DNA from: Bacillus sp. M6-12
GTDB lineage: Bacteria > Bacillota > Bacilli > Bacillales > DSM-1321
Assembly: GCF_002860285.1 (NCBI RefSeq)
Contig: NZ_PGVF01000008.1
Span: 62,001 to 126,000, forward strand
Reading direction: 5' to 3'
Length of the DNA stretch: 64,000 nucleotides
Shown: positions 26,474-35,341 of the stretch, piece by piece
How positions within the stretch are numbered: position 1 is the first letter of the stretch
Layout of the letters: every line of letters starts with the position of its first letter
The notes under the pieces: generated by a model
What the model was told of the DNA's origin: nothing
The model's input: the letters and a program-made list of their open reading frames with translations, nothing else
Databases searched by the model: none
Position numbers and translations under genes: made by a program

Positions 26474-26745
26474 TATTAGCAGTTCCTCCTCTCCTATATA
26501 TAATTTACCCCTGAAGATTTATAAAAAACACAAATAATTGGCCAGATTATCTGTGCTCAAAACCATCTTTAATTCAAAAAAAATCCACTTACTAACGCTT
26601 TTTTAACGGCCGTTGTTATATTCATTTTATGTTTTCATATAGGGAAGAACCCTATGTCTGCGAATTCTGCAGGAAATAAGATCCGCTATGTTTTAATTAA
26701 TGATGGCAGGGAAAAGTCTTGTAAAAAGATTGGGAGGAATTATGA

Positions 26746-26961
26746 ATGAAAAACTCTGAAAAAGAGCAAATTCTTGAGGAACGGAATGATAAGTCGAAAG
26801 CATTCAGGGAAAATTGGAATGAACAGCTTAAAAGAGACCAAGTAGTCATGCCAACCGAAGACCTGCCTTTGGAGGATATAAGAGAAGAGTATCAGGAGGA
26901 GAAGAATGGGGAAAAAATAAAAGATCAATCCTCAAGTGATAAAAAGAAGTCATATCCTTAA
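26746..26961 (+). CDS. Unrecognised 71-residue highly charged protein
   Basis: Starts MKNSEKEQILEERNDKSKAF; Glu/Lys/Asp dominate and helix is likely throughout. No cysteine, no membrane segment. GGGAGG precedes ATG and a terminator follows at once, so the gene is convincing although its function is unknown. Confidence 0.65.
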   Translation: MKNSEKEQILEERNDKSKAFRENWNEQLKRDQVVMPTEDLPLEDIREEYQEEKNGEKIKDQSSSDKKKSYP

Positions 26962-26967
26962 GTCATA

Positions 26968-26991
26968 AGGGTGCAGCTGCATCCTTTTTTT
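26968..26991 (+). terminator. Terminator of the charged-protein gene
   Basis: AGGGTGCA (26968-26975) / TGCATCCT (26978-26985) followed by seven Ts in total. Confidence 0.85.
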
Positions 26992-27297
26992 CTCGGCATG
27001 AAAATACGGATTCTTCCACGACCGCGAGAATGAATTTCTTAACGGTTTAATATCTGGCCTGTTCCATAATGCTGGTTCCTCCCTATGCTCTTTCGGCATA
27101 TCATCTCTTGTCTTTCGGAACATATCAAACCAAAAGCTGCTCAAATTAAATTTGGTAAGACTCAACTTTTTAGGCATAATAAAAAAGAATTTTTCCCATG
27201 TTACTTTAATAGGCTTCGGCAATTCTGTTTCTCTAGACCCACAGCAATTAAGTTTGTTACTATATCAAAAGATTGTGTTAAAGAGGGTGTTCTGTAA
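26992..27297. other. Spacer before the CDF gene
   Basis: About 300 bp. A 90-codon minus-strand frame covers it, but its end runs through the terminator at 26968-26991 and it lacks a ribosome site, so I do not call it. Confidence 0.4.
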
Positions 27298-28191
27298 GTG
27301 GCGAACAGAGAATCTATCGCTAAAAAAGTAGCTTGGATAAGCGTAATCAGCAATATTATCTTAACTATCGGAAAAATTGTTATTGGGGCAGCCGGCAATA
27401 GTGATGCCGTTTTTGCTGATGGTATCCACTCCGCGGCTGACGTTTTTGCATCTATCATCGTTCTTTTGGTAATTAAGCTGGCCAATAAACCTGCCGATGA
27501 AGATCACCCATATGGACATGGCAAAGCAGAGGTAATCGTTTCAGGAGTAGTTGGAATCCTGTTATTTTTGGTAGCCTTTTATATTATTTACGAAGCAGTT
27601 ATGGGCTTTTTCCACCCAGTTGAAGCACCAAGCATCTTAGCGATGTGGGTAGCAGTTGTTTCCTATGCTTCAAAGGAATATCTCTATCGCTATTCCTTAA
27701 AGATTGCCACTTTGCATAACAGCAAAGCGATTGAGGCCATTGCGCTGGATCATAAGGCTGATATCGTAGCCTCCATTGCTGCAGCAGCAGGTGTTCTCCT
27801 GTCTATACTGGGCGACAAATTTGACCTGAACTTTCTTTTGTACGGCGATAAAATTGCGAGTTTGTTTGTAGCGTATCTCATTTTCAAAATTGCAAAAGAG
27901 ATGCTAACCGAGGCCTTCCATATTCTCCTTGAACGGAGTGTGGACAGCGAAGTATTAGAAGATTATATAGCGGTTATTTCAGAATTTCCTGATGTAAAAC
28001 GGATTGATAAAATCAGGGCACGAGAACATGGCCACTACATTTTAGTGGATTTAAGAATATCCATCGACCATGATAAAACCATTAAACAGGGACATGACCT
28101 CTCGCGTGAGATAAAAAAGACTTTACAAAAAAAATACGATAACATCCAAGAAGTTCTGATTCATTTAAATCCGTATTTTAAAGAAATCTAA
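27298..28191 (+). CDS. Cation diffusion facilitator (Zn2+/Fe2+/Mn2+-type exporter)
   Basis: 297 residues, six transmembrane helices. Metal site residues: DGIHSAADVF in helix 2 and ALDHKADIVASI in helix 5 (D-H-x-x-D type). The cytosolic C-terminal dimerisation domain (~205-295) shows VKRIDKIRAREHGHYILVDL and HLNPYF. It exports divalent metal by proton antiport. GTG start at 27298 with AGAGGGTG upstream. Monocistronic. Confidence 0.9.
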   Translation: MANRESIAKKVAWISVISNIILTIGKIVIGAAGNSDAVFADGIHSAADVFASIIVLLVIKLANKPADEDHPYGHGKAEVIVSGVVGILLFLVAFYIIYEAVMGFFHPVEAPSILAMWVAVVSYASKEYLYRYSLKIATLHNSKAIEAIALDHKADIVASIAAAAGVLLSILGDKFDLNFLLYGDKIASLFVAYLIFKIAKEMLTEAFHILLERSVDSEVLEDYIAVISEFPDVKRIDKIRAREHGHYILVDLRISIDHDKTIKQGHDLSREIKKTLQKKYDNIQEVLIHLNPYFKEI

Positions 28192-28207
28192 TTTTTGTTC
28201 TCAAAAT

Positions 28208-28246
28208 AAAAAACCTTGTTTCTTCAAACTGAAGAACAAGGTTTTT
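28208..28246. terminator. Bidirectional terminator
   Basis: AAAAACCTTGTTTCTTC / GAAGAACAAGGTTTTT (one bulge); ends the CDF gene and the convergent chemotaxis-type operon. Confidence 0.85.
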
Positions 28247-28265
28247 GCTATTATCTATTATAGAA

Positions 28266-29195
28266 TTAAGCAAGACTGCTGCTGGCAGAATTAGGATGGA
28301 CTGAGACTGTTTCCGGATTATCAGAAAGGACCAATTGAAAACTTCCATCCTGAATATGGATAGTTATCAAATAAGCAGGGCCTGTTAATTCGATTACAGC
28401 ATTAGGATTAACCTGCTGCGGATCCATCCCCAATTCAATTCCTTTATTGGACATGTTGACAAGAAAAATACCATTATGCAGATTCAGAAATTCACCGACT
28501 GAAGCACAAGCAAGTTCATCCACTTGGTTTAGCTCTTCTTCGGCATAAATGGAAGCAATCTTCAGAAATACTTTTTCGTCAGCAGAAATTGCTGTGTAAA
28601 GAGGCACAACACCTGTTATCTCTTGTTCTACATACCATTGGCCCTTAAGCTGCCCCGCGGCCGGCTTGGCTTCCAGACGGGCATTGGCATCAATAAAACG
28701 GATTATATTCTTGGCAAAAAGCGATAGATATTGAACAAAAGCTGCTTTTCTTTCCGGCTCTTCAATCGGAACTAAATTTTCAACTAGAAGATCAATATCA
28801 CCGTTCTTGATTGCTTCGAATTTTTCATCAGATAAGCCATTCTCGGTCTTGTAAGTAATTAGCGCAACTGAAAATTCATCTATTGTCATATACCCATTAT
28901 CTACCAGGGCCTGTGCAAGCAGAAGATGGTTCTGCTTTTGGGCAGACAGCATTCCTTCCACCTGCTCTTCTGTCAGGTAGCCCATCTCAACAGCGATTTC
29001 TCCAAAGCGCTTATCCACCTGCTTTTGCTTTTCATGAACCTCTTCCACCTGAGTTCCTGTCATATAGCCCTCATTGACGGCGAGAACCCCAAGCTTAACG
29101 TGTGTTGATTGCATTAGCTCCAAGGCATCTCTTAATTGCTCCGAACCGATATGCCCGCTATTTAGCAGGTATTGTCCAAAAAATTGCCTAAACAT
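28266..29195 (-). CDS. MshEN-like and CheX-like two-domain protein
   Basis: 309 residues. The first ~125 contain three repeats of a GY(L/M)T..QV motif (NSGHIGSEQL, EGYMTGTQVEEV, MGYLTEEQVEGM, NGYMTIDEF), the pattern of GspE/MshE N-terminal domains, which bind c-di-GMP in some proteins. Residues ~155-300 resemble CheX/CheC phosphatase folds (ITGVVPLYTAISADE, ASVGEFLNLHNGIFL). A proper CheX catalytic ExxN pair is only partly visible (EFLNLHNG). It overlaps the end of the CheY-like gene by 8 bp, so it likely receives or removes the phosphoryl signal of that regulator. Confidence 0.6.
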   Translation of the reverse strand: MFRQFFGQYLLNSGHIGSEQLRDALELMQSTHVKLGVLAVNEGYMTGTQVEEVHEKQKQVDKRFGEIAVEMGYLTEEQVEGMLSAQKQNHLLLAQALVDNGYMTIDEFSVALITYKTENGLSDEKFEAIKNGDIDLLVENLVPIEEPERKAAFVQYLSLFAKNIIRFIDANARLEAKPAAGQLKGQWYVEQEITGVVPLYTAISADEKVFLKIASIYAEEELNQVDELACASVGEFLNLHNGIFLVNMSNKGIELGMDPQQVNPNAVIELTGPAYLITIHIQDGSFQLVLSDNPETVSVHPNSASSSLA

Positions 29196-29583
29196 TTAAG
29201 CTGCCCTCCTTTTTATCCTTGAGAATCTTTTCAATAATATTCGTAATGGATTCAAGAGTTATCGGTTTTTGAATAAAATCAAACGCGCCCTGTTCAAGAG
29301 CCTTTTTAAGGTGATTCTGAGTTCCTGCCGAAGAAGCCATAACAACTTTTACAGAGTCATCAAGCTGCCTGATTTCCGTTAGTGCTTCAATACCATCCTT
29401 ATCCGGCATAACAATATCCATAAAAACGAGATCCGGTTTATGTTCCTTTACCATTTCTACTGCCACCGCGCCATTCTCAGCCTCAAGAACACCTTCACAT
29501 TTGCATTTTTCGAGTGTTGATTTTAGCTTTTTGCGGATTAATACAGAATCATCGCATACAAGCACCTTCAAGTTATTGGTCAA
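29188..29583 (-). CDS. CheY-like stand-alone response regulator
   Basis: 131 residues, receiver domain only: acidic pair VCDDSV (Asp10/11), phospho-acceptor FMDIVMPDKDG (Asp56), switch Ser VMASSAG, and Lys in FIQKPIT. No output domain. Located between the chemoreceptor and the CheX-like gene on the same strand. It could couple the receptor, through a CheA elsewhere, to motility or another output. Confidence 0.86.
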   Translation of the reverse strand: MTNNLKVLVCDDSVLIRKKLKSTLEKCKCEGVLEAENGAVAVEMVKEHKPDLVFMDIVMPDKDGIEALTEIRQLDDSVKVVMASSAGTQNHLKKALEQGAFDFIQKPITLESITNIIEKILKDKKEGSLNV

Positions 29584-29716
29584 ACTTCTCTCCCCCTGTC
29601 TTATAATAACTGTTCATACTAATTCGATAAATTAGGTCTAATTTCCTTTCGACAATCCGACAAAACTAGTCTCAAAGTTTCATAAATCTTTCAAAAATAT
29701 AGCAGGGATGCGTAGT

Positions 29717-31432
29717 TTACAATTTAAACTTATTGGTCAATTCCTGCAATTGATGAGACATCTTTGAGATGCTCTCAATTGACTCCGCCATTCCCGCAAT
29801 AAGATGTTCCTGTTTAGTTGTGATAGCAGCTGTTTCATTTGTACTCGCGACTGACCGTTCAGCAATATCCCTCGTCTCTAGGGCGGAAGAGGTAATCTCT
29901 TCACTAAAAGCCGATAGCTGTTCCGATGTAGATGTTACTTCATCAACTTGTTTATTAACACCTTCAATGGAAGATAAAATGGTATTGAATACCGCCACAG
30001 TATCTTCCACTGCCTTCATCCCCTCTTTAACTTCGCGGATCACAACCTCCATTGTAAGAGCGGTCTGATTTGTATCCAGATTTATTTTTTCAACTAATTT
30101 CTGAATGCTGTCAGTTGATTCTTTTGATTGCTCGGCCAGAGTCCTGACCTCATCCGCAACCACCGCAAACCCCTTGCCCGCTTCTCCCGCCCACGCTGCC
30201 TCAATGGCCGCATTTAATGCCAGCATATTCGTTTTTAAGGAAATTTCCTTGATAACTTCGGTAAATGCTGAAATTTTATTAGAATGCTCCTCTAATATCC
30301 TGATAGACAGCGAGGACTGATTAACAGAATCGCTAATTGAATTCATTTGATTGAATACATTGGTTATTCTTTTATTTCCATGTTCCACTTCTTTCACAGC
30401 CGCTACGGATAATTCTGATGTCGTAAGTGATGCAAGAGCTATATGGTTCATGCCCTCAGACATCTCCTCCATTACATGAACACTTTCATCCATGCTGTTA
30501 TATTGCAAGGCAGAATCCACCGAAAGCTGATTCATAGTAGATGTTATTTCTGAGCTTGCTGCTTTTGTCTCATTGGCGCTTTGCAGAAGGAGAGAGGTTG
30601 ATTGATTCACAGTCTGGGAATTATTGTTAATTTCTCTGATGATTCCTTTTAATTCCTGCAGCATTTGTTTAAAAGACTCGGTTAAGATTCCGATTTCATC
30701 TTTCCTGTTTGATTCAAATAAAACGGTTAAATCCCCTTTACCAACCAATTGCACCTTTTTGGCCAGTTCCTGAAGCGGCTTGGTCAATGATCCAGTAAAC
30801 AGGTAACTTATTATAATTCCAGACAATAATATTAACCCTGTTATCAAGGCCATTTTTAAACCAAATGAATCCAATGATGAATAAACCTTACTTACGTCAA
30901 AATCGGCTCCTAAGATTCCAATAGTTTTTCCGGTATCATCTTTAATTGGTACATACGCTGAGGCAATGGCACCATATTCATCCGTCTCACTCATTACAAT
31001 CCCAGTTTCACCCAGGTCAAAGGCCTTTCGAAGAGGGTCATCTATTTCTTTCTCTTGATCGCCCAGCTTAGATGAATCCTCGGAGTCTTTCGGCATTCCA
31101 TCAACCATATAGAAATATTCATAGCCCTTATCTGTTTTTTCTCGGCTCATTGTATATAAATAGGTAAGGCCATTTGTTTCTCTAATATTGTTTAAGGCAT
31201 CCCGAAGTTCATGGTAATAGTCTGTTTCTCCGGATTTACGTGTAATTTCCTGATATTTTTTAACTTCAATAGTTTTTACAGCGCGCTTTGCAATACCTTC
31301 AGCCTGATCACTTATCGATTCCTTAATTAAACTGGATGATGTTTGAAAGGAAATATAACTGATAATTAAACCTGTTATAAGGATAAGCAATGAAAATATG
31401 ACCAGCATGTTTGTTCTTATACTCTTTCGCAT
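29717..31432 (-). CDS. Methyl-accepting chemotaxis protein with Cache-type sensor
   Basis: About 571 residues: helix ~8-30, an extracytoplasmic Cache-like domain (~31-185), helix ~190-212, HAMP (~212-265) and a long signalling domain. The hairpin tip reads [19 protein letters not shown]; the family almost always has AARAGE, so a conserved Arg is Trp here. [15 protein letters not shown] follows normally. ATG 31432 has TGAGGA upstream; a GTG four codons earlier is the longer option. About 130 bp separates it from the CheY-like gene. Confidence 0.9.
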   Translation of the reverse strand: MRKSIRTNMLVIFSLLILITGLIISYISFQTSSSLIKESISDQAEGIAKRAVKTIEVKKYQEITRKSGETDYYHELRDALNNIRETNGLTYLYTMSREKTDKGYEYFYMVDGMPKDSEDSSKLGDQEKEIDDPLRKAFDLGETGIVMSETDEYGAIASAYVPIKDDTGKTIGILGADFDVSKVYSSLDSFGLKMALITGLILLSGIIISYLFTGSLTKPLQELAKKVQLVGKGDLTVLFESNRKDEIGILTESFKQMLQELKGIIREINNNSQTVNQSTSLLLQSANETKAASSEITSTMNQLSVDSALQYNSMDESVHVMEEMSEGMNHIALASLTTSELSVAAVKEVEHGNKRITNVFNQMNSISDSVNQSSLSIRILEEHSNKISAFTEVIKEISLKTNMLALNAAIEAAWAGEAGKGFAVVADEVRTLAEQSKESTDSIQKLVEKINLDTNQTALTMEVVIREVKEGMKAVEDTVAVFNTILSSIEGVNKQVDEVTSTSEQLSAFSEEITSSALETRDIAERSVASTNETAAITTKQEHLIAGMAESIESISKMSHQLQELTNKFKL

Positions 31433-31544
31433 AGCATTCCTCACATTTATGTAAGTGGATTATAGGGAAATTGACCTAGATTCATTGTACTTTACACCGT
31501 CCGAATAGTTTCAATATATTTTTCGACAAATTCCAGCAATACAA

Positions 31545-31572
31545 AAAACCACAATACAATGTACTGTGGTGA
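31545..31572 (-). terminator. Terminator-like hairpin
   Basis: ACCACAGTACATTGTATTGTGGT on the minus strand followed by Us. It lies between the chemoreceptor start and repeat copy 6; the transcript it ends is unknown. Confidence 0.5.
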
Positions 31573-31586
31573 GATTTAAATAAGAA

Positions 31587-31890
31587 ATCGCAAGCGCCCT
31601 GTAAAAAGAAACGTCGACCCCAGCACATCCCTTCCAAGGATGAAGGCTAGTTTCGCCACGTTCTGTGGCAACGCCGTTCTGATCCACTTTCTGTGGGACT
31701 AAGCATAAGACAAGCACTGACAGAAGGCACTTTTTACCTTCAGAAGTGATTGGCTTATGGCCAATGCGACGGTTCTTGGTCACAACACTTGAGGCTGACT
31801 AAAACCGCCATATCCTGTGACAACGCCGGCAATAGGACGTCTTGTGCGTCGGGACTTTTTTTCCTGCAAAAAAAGCTGCTGGGCCGCTGG
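31587..31890. repeat. Intergenic repeat family A, long divergent copy 6
   Basis: Begins CGCAAGCGCCCTGTAAAAAG and includes GAAGGCTAGTTTCGCCACG plus GTGGCAACGCC twice-like blocks. About 300 bp with no supportable gene. Confidence 0.45.
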
Positions 31891-31913
31891 AGGTTGACAT
31901 TTGTATTGTACTA

Positions 31914-31941
31914 TAAAAAAAGACTCCCTTTAAGGGAGTCT
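31914..31941 (-). terminator. Terminator of cold-shock gene
   Basis: AGACTCCC / GGGAGTCT stem, TTTAA loop, seven Us on the minus strand, 9 bp past the stop. Confidence 0.9.
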
Positions 31942-31949
31942 TCGTTCAA

Positions 31950-32147
31950 TTACTTTTGAACGTTAGCAGCTTGAGGTCCACGAGCGCCTTGCTCGATTTC
32001 GAAAGAAACTTCTTGGCCTTCTTCAAGAGTCTTGAAGCCTTCGCCTTGGATAGCTGAGAAGTGTACGAATACGTCGTCTTGTCCTTCTACTTCGATGAAA
32101 CCGAATCCTTTTTCTGCATTAAACCATTTTACTTTACCTTGTACCAT
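31950..32147 (-). CDS. Cold-shock protein, CspB/CspD type
   Basis: 65 residues, one OB-fold cold-shock domain: [14 protein letters not shown] (RNP1) and [11 protein letters not shown] (RNP2). Single-stranded nucleic-acid binding, RNA chaperone. AGGAGG precedes ATG 32147; upstream in-frame codons belong to the leader. A SigA promoter gives a 5' leader of about 115 nt, as usual for cold-inducible csp genes. Confidence 0.94.
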   Translation of the reverse strand: MVQGKVKWFNAEKGFGFIEVEGQDDVFVHFSAIQGEGFKTLEEGQEVSFEIEQGARGPQAANVQK

Positions 32148-32267
32148 TGTATTTCCTCCTGTGTGGATAAAATCCAGTTTATTACTATTCTTGATCTTGG
32201 ACATAATCTTTCAAGAGGAAACCAATTTCCTTCTATCATGTTATTCCGATCTAAAATAATTGTCTAT

Positions 32268-32296
32268 AGTTTAGCATCTGGGATTTGAGCTGTCAA
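32268..32296 (-). promoter_or_regulatory. SigA promoter of the cold-shock gene
   Basis: TTGACA (32296-32291), 17 nt, TAAACT (32273-32268) on the minus strand, about 115 nt before the ATG. Confidence 0.8.
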
Positions 32297-32365
32297 TAGA
32301 TAATGCATTACTTTCCCAGAATTGTTCTGAAATTTGCAAATTCCTAAGATCTAAAGCTAAGTTGT

Positions 32366-33331
32366 TTAATTATCTATTGGCTCAGTCCAGTTTCTAATAT
32401 GGTCTGTTTCTAATATGCCGATTACCACGTCACCAATATCCTGATCCTCAAGCAGCTTATCCCTTACCATAAATTTAATATCGTCTGCATCCGCCAGTGT
32501 GAGACCCTCTTTGAGCTCGATATAGCTCTCAACGTGATACCTTCTTCCCTCTTGCAATATCCGTAAATTCCTGATATCTACGACAGCAGGATGTCTAAAA
32601 ATGATTGAAGCCACCCGTTTTTCAACTTCCCTTGGTGCAGCAACTCCAATTAATCCAATTGTATTTTCGTAGCCTATTTTTATTGCAATACCAACAAGCA
32701 GAAATCCAATTAAGATGGTTCCAACACCATCCAGAAAATACAATCCCGTAGTATGGGCAAGTAAAATGGATACTAGAGCTAGTACCGCTCCGAATGTTGC
32801 AATAATATCCTCATAAAAAACCAACCTTGTCGGAGGAGAAGCAAGATGGACATTCTTAAAGGAATAGAGGATAATGCCTGAACCCTTAACTTCCGACCGA
32901 GTTTCATGGGCAATCTCCTTCATCGCTTTAAATAGGATCGCCCCATCAATTAGGATGGCCAGTCCCATAATACCTATATTTAGCCATAGATTGCCTGAAG
33001 CTTTCGGGTGCTGAATCAGGTCCCACCCTTTGTGTATGGTTTCATACGCCATAATAGAAATGACGATTACTGCAATCAGAACAAAGAGATTTACCACTCG
33101 TCCAAAACCAGATGGAAAACGTTTTGTCGGCTTTTTTTCTGCCAAAGCACTTCCCAAAAAAACAAATCCTTGATTAAGGGCATCCGCAAGAGAATGCATG
33201 GTTGTTGCAAGCATTGCCCCGCTGCCGGTCACTGCTGCTGCAACACCTTTAATTAAAGCCAGAGCTGCATTTCCCAGAGCCGCAATGCCCGATGATTTAT
33301 TACCTCTTTTAACAAATTCAGCGACCTTCAT
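32366..33331 (-). CDS. Cation diffusion facilitator, SLC30A9-like branch
   Basis: 321 residues, six helices. Helix 2 contains MLATTMHSLADALNQG (H-S-x-x-D), then the KKPTKRFPSGFGRVVNLF loop typical of this branch; helix 5 has VFYEDIIATFGAVLAL in place of H-x-x-x-D. A C-terminal domain of ~85 residues follows. A metal or organic-cation exporter; metal cannot be named. Monocistronic, with a hairpin further downstream of the neighbouring gene. Confidence 0.83.
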   Translation of the reverse strand: MKVAEFVKRGNKSSGIAALGNAALALIKGVAAAVTGSGAMLATTMHSLADALNQGFVFLGSALAEKKPTKRFPSGFGRVVNLFVLIAVIVISIMAYETIHKGWDLIQHPKASGNLWLNIGIMGLAILIDGAILFKAMKEIAHETRSEVKGSGIILYSFKNVHLASPPTRLVFYEDIIATFGAVLALVSILLAHTTGLYFLDGVGTILIGFLLVGIAIKIGYENTIGLIGVAAPREVEKRVASIIFRHPAVVDIRNLRILQEGRRYHVESYIELKEGLTLADADDIKFMVRDKLLEDQDIGDVVIGILETDHIRNWTEPIDN

Positions 33332-33515
33332 GATCCACCTCTGTTGTTAGATTTTATTTTTTTCTTTATTTACTTTACACAAACAGCCCGCTATTAAAAC
33401 CAATAGTCTTAAGGCTAGCAGGCCTGCAAAGAAATTATAAAATATTATATTTCACAGAATTTGGGGCGGCTTTTACCGAATTTTTTTGTTCAGAAGTTGC
33501 TGAGAATATAATTTA

Positions 33516-33543
33516 AAAAGCACTGCCTAGCGACAGTGCTTTT
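33516..33543. terminator. Bidirectional terminator-like hairpin
   Basis: AAAAGCACTG / CAGTGCTTTT perfect 10-bp stem, about 85 bp past the modB stop; fits the end of modB transcription. Confidence 0.75.
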
Positions 33544-33627
33544 TAAGTTCCATTCTTTTGTTCTGGACATAATTAAATGTCAATATAAACTGCTTTTTAT
33601 AACTCTATTTCATAAATCAGCTTCAAA

Positions 33628-34287
33628 CTATTTCCGGGTGATAAACTGAACACAAAGAAGCATGATAAAGGAGATAGCAACCATTGTTCCCACCCATAGC
33701 CAGGCATTCTGCAAATTGCCTGAATCAATTGCTACATAAATAGCAGTAGGAATTGTCTGGGTCTTCCCTGGAATGTTTCCTGCAAACATTAAAGTCGCTC
33801 CAAATTCCCCGAGTGCCCTTGCAAATGCAAGAATCCCTCCGGAGACAAGTGATTTTGCTGCCAGCGGAAATGTAATCCAAAAGAACACCATCCATTCACT
33901 GGCCCCATCCACCCTTGCCGCATTCTCTATGTCCCGGCTGATTGATTCAAAGCCCGTTTTGCAGGATTGGTACATGAGCGGAAACGCAACTACAGTCGAT
34001 GCTATGACCGCTGCCCACCATGTGAAAATGACAGGCTGGCTGAAAACCCATTCGATTGCCCGCCCGGCAAGGCTGTTTCTTCCGAATGCAATAATTAGTA
34101 AAAACCCTACTACAGATGGAGGAAGAACCAGCGGCAGCAGTAAAATTGTTTCAAGCACTGCCATCCCTCTGAATCGCCGGTGAGCCATTGCTTTTGCCAA
34201 TAAAACACCGCTAACAAACACAAAGACCGCTGAAACGGCCGCCACCTGGATTGATAAAATAACTGGTGACCAAAAATCCCCAGCCAT
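33628..34287 (-). CDS. modB: Molybdate ABC transporter permease
   Basis: 219 residues, five transmembrane helices, with the ABC permease EAA-type loop at ENAARVDGASEWMVFFWITF and the ModB-specific ALGEFGATLMFAGNIPGKTQ. It forms the channel through which ModC drives molybdate or tungstate bound by ModA. Neither modA nor modC is adjacent in this window, which is unusual. Its start overlaps the end of a 51-codon ORF. Confidence 0.92.
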   Translation of the reverse strand: MAGDFWSPVILSIQVAAVSAVFVFVSGVLLAKAMAHRRFRGMAVLETILLLPLVLPPSVVGFLLIIAFGRNSLAGRAIEWVFSQPVIFTWWAAVIASTVVAFPLMYQSCKTGFESISRDIENAARVDGASEWMVFFWITFPLAAKSLVSGGILAFARALGEFGATLMFAGNIPGKTQTIPTAIYVAIDSGNLQNAWLWVGTMVAISFIMLLCVQFITRK

Positions 34288-34289
34288 CC

Positions 34290-34445
34290 TTAATCCAACC
34301 CTTTACATCCGAGTTTTTTTATACTATCCATTGTGACTTCCCCTTGCAGAATTTTAATAGAAACGCCCATCAAATCTTCTGTTAATTTTATGCATGTCCA
34401 GCCATTTGCCCCCATATGGCGGACGCTCGAGCAGCAAACCCGCAT
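34290..34445 (-). CDS. 51-residue ORF overlapping the modB ribosome site
   Basis: Reads MRVCCSSVRHMGANGWTCIK, then LTEDLMGVSIKILQGEVTMD and SIKKLGCKGLD. Its TAA lies 2 bp before modB. The C-terminal half looks like true coding sequence, but there is no ribosome site before the ATG and a stop lies just upstream. Probably the tail of a lost upstream gene; ModA ends differently. Not recognised. Confidence 0.35.
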   Translation of the reverse strand: MRVCCSSVRHMGANGWTCIKLTEDLMGVSIKILQGEVTMDSIKKLGCKGLD

Positions 34446-34535
34446 TTTTGATAAACTGAATTACTCTTCACCCATTTATTATATCTTTGATAAGTAAAAA
34501 AGAAATGGTAAAAACTTAATAATGCGAAAAAGCAT

Positions 34536-34640
34536 CAGCACAAGCGCCTGAGTCAGAGCTATATTCCTACTAGCCCTGTTTCCGGCAGCCTTCGTGTTCG
34601 CGGATCATACTGTTCGCCAGCTTACATTACAAGCAGGGCG
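34536..34640. repeat. Intergenic repeat family A, divergent copy 7
   Basis: Starts GCACAAGCGCCTGAGTCAGA and carries a CCTTCGTG string like copies 3 and 5. Sits in a ~370-bp spacer with no other supportable feature. Confidence 0.4.
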
Positions 34641-34819
34641 TAATATCTTCTTTTTCAGCTGAACCTCTTTTAGAAATGCAGAATTCTTCAAGAAGAATAA
34701 TAAAAGGAAAAAATAATGATTATTTTTATCTTGACATTTAACTGACACAATTGAAGTTTAAAGTAAGCTTATAAACTAATAAAACAAGTTATGAAAATAG
34801 ATAAGGGAGTGATTCTTAA

Positions 34820-35215
34820 ATGGTAAACCTGTATACTACACCGAGCAGCCTGGCATCCAGAAAAGCAAAGTCCTGGTTAAACAGGAACAATATCCCATTC
34901 AAAGAACGAAACCTCTATGCCCAGCCTCTAACAGTAGAAGAAGTAAAAGATCTTTTGAAGATGACAGAAGGCGGAACAGATGAAATTATTTCCACACGCT
35001 CGAAGAAATTCAAGAATCTTAAAATCAATTTAAATACTACCCCTTTGAATGAACTGTGTGAACTGATCCGTGATAATCCGGATCTTTTACGCAGGCCGAT
35101 TATTTTTGATAATAAAAATATACATGCAGGCTATAATGAAGAAGAGCTGGGCTGCTTTTTGCCCCGGCAGGTTCGAAGCATCAGACTGTGGAATGCAATC
35201 GCAGCGATTACCTGA
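34820..35215 (+). CDS. Spx/MgsR-family regulator without the CxxC redox centre
   Basis: 131 residues, the length of Spx. Conserved blocks: KSWLNRNNIPFKERNLY, MTEGGTDEIISTRSKKF and DLLRRPIIFDNKNIHAGYNE. Spx binds the RNA polymerase alpha C-terminal domain and responds to disulfide stress through C10-x-x-C13. Here residues 9-13 are SSLAS, so both cysteines are Ser. It should be locked in the reduced-like state and blind to thiol oxidation. The basic patch and TRS region remain. AAGGGAG precedes ATG. Confidence 0.88.
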   Translation: MVNLYTTPSSLASRKAKSWLNRNNIPFKERNLYAQPLTVEEVKDLLKMTEGGTDEIISTRSKKFKNLKINLNTTPLNELCELIRDNPDLLRRPIIFDNKNIHAGYNEEELGCFLPRQVRSIRLWNAIAAIT

Positions 35216-35300
35216 GGCAGGAACGGCGGTATTCCCTCCCCCTTATCCGGCAATTGGCCGGATTGAATCCCGCTGTACCTATCTTTTACAACTTATATAA

Positions 35301-35333
35301 AAGGGAATGCCGCTTTGCTTGCGGCATTCCCTT
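35301..35333. terminator. Bidirectional terminator
   Basis: AAGGGAATGCCGC / GCGGCATTCCCTT perfect 13-bp stem with T-runs; shared by the Spx-like gene and the histidine kinase gene. Confidence 0.9.
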
Positions 35334-35341
35334 TTTGTTTA

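Noticed and set aside
26950..27222. A 90-codon minus-strand frame with plausible-looking text
   Set aside because: It has no ribosome site at its TTG and its 3' end runs through the clear terminator of the plus-strand gene at 26746.
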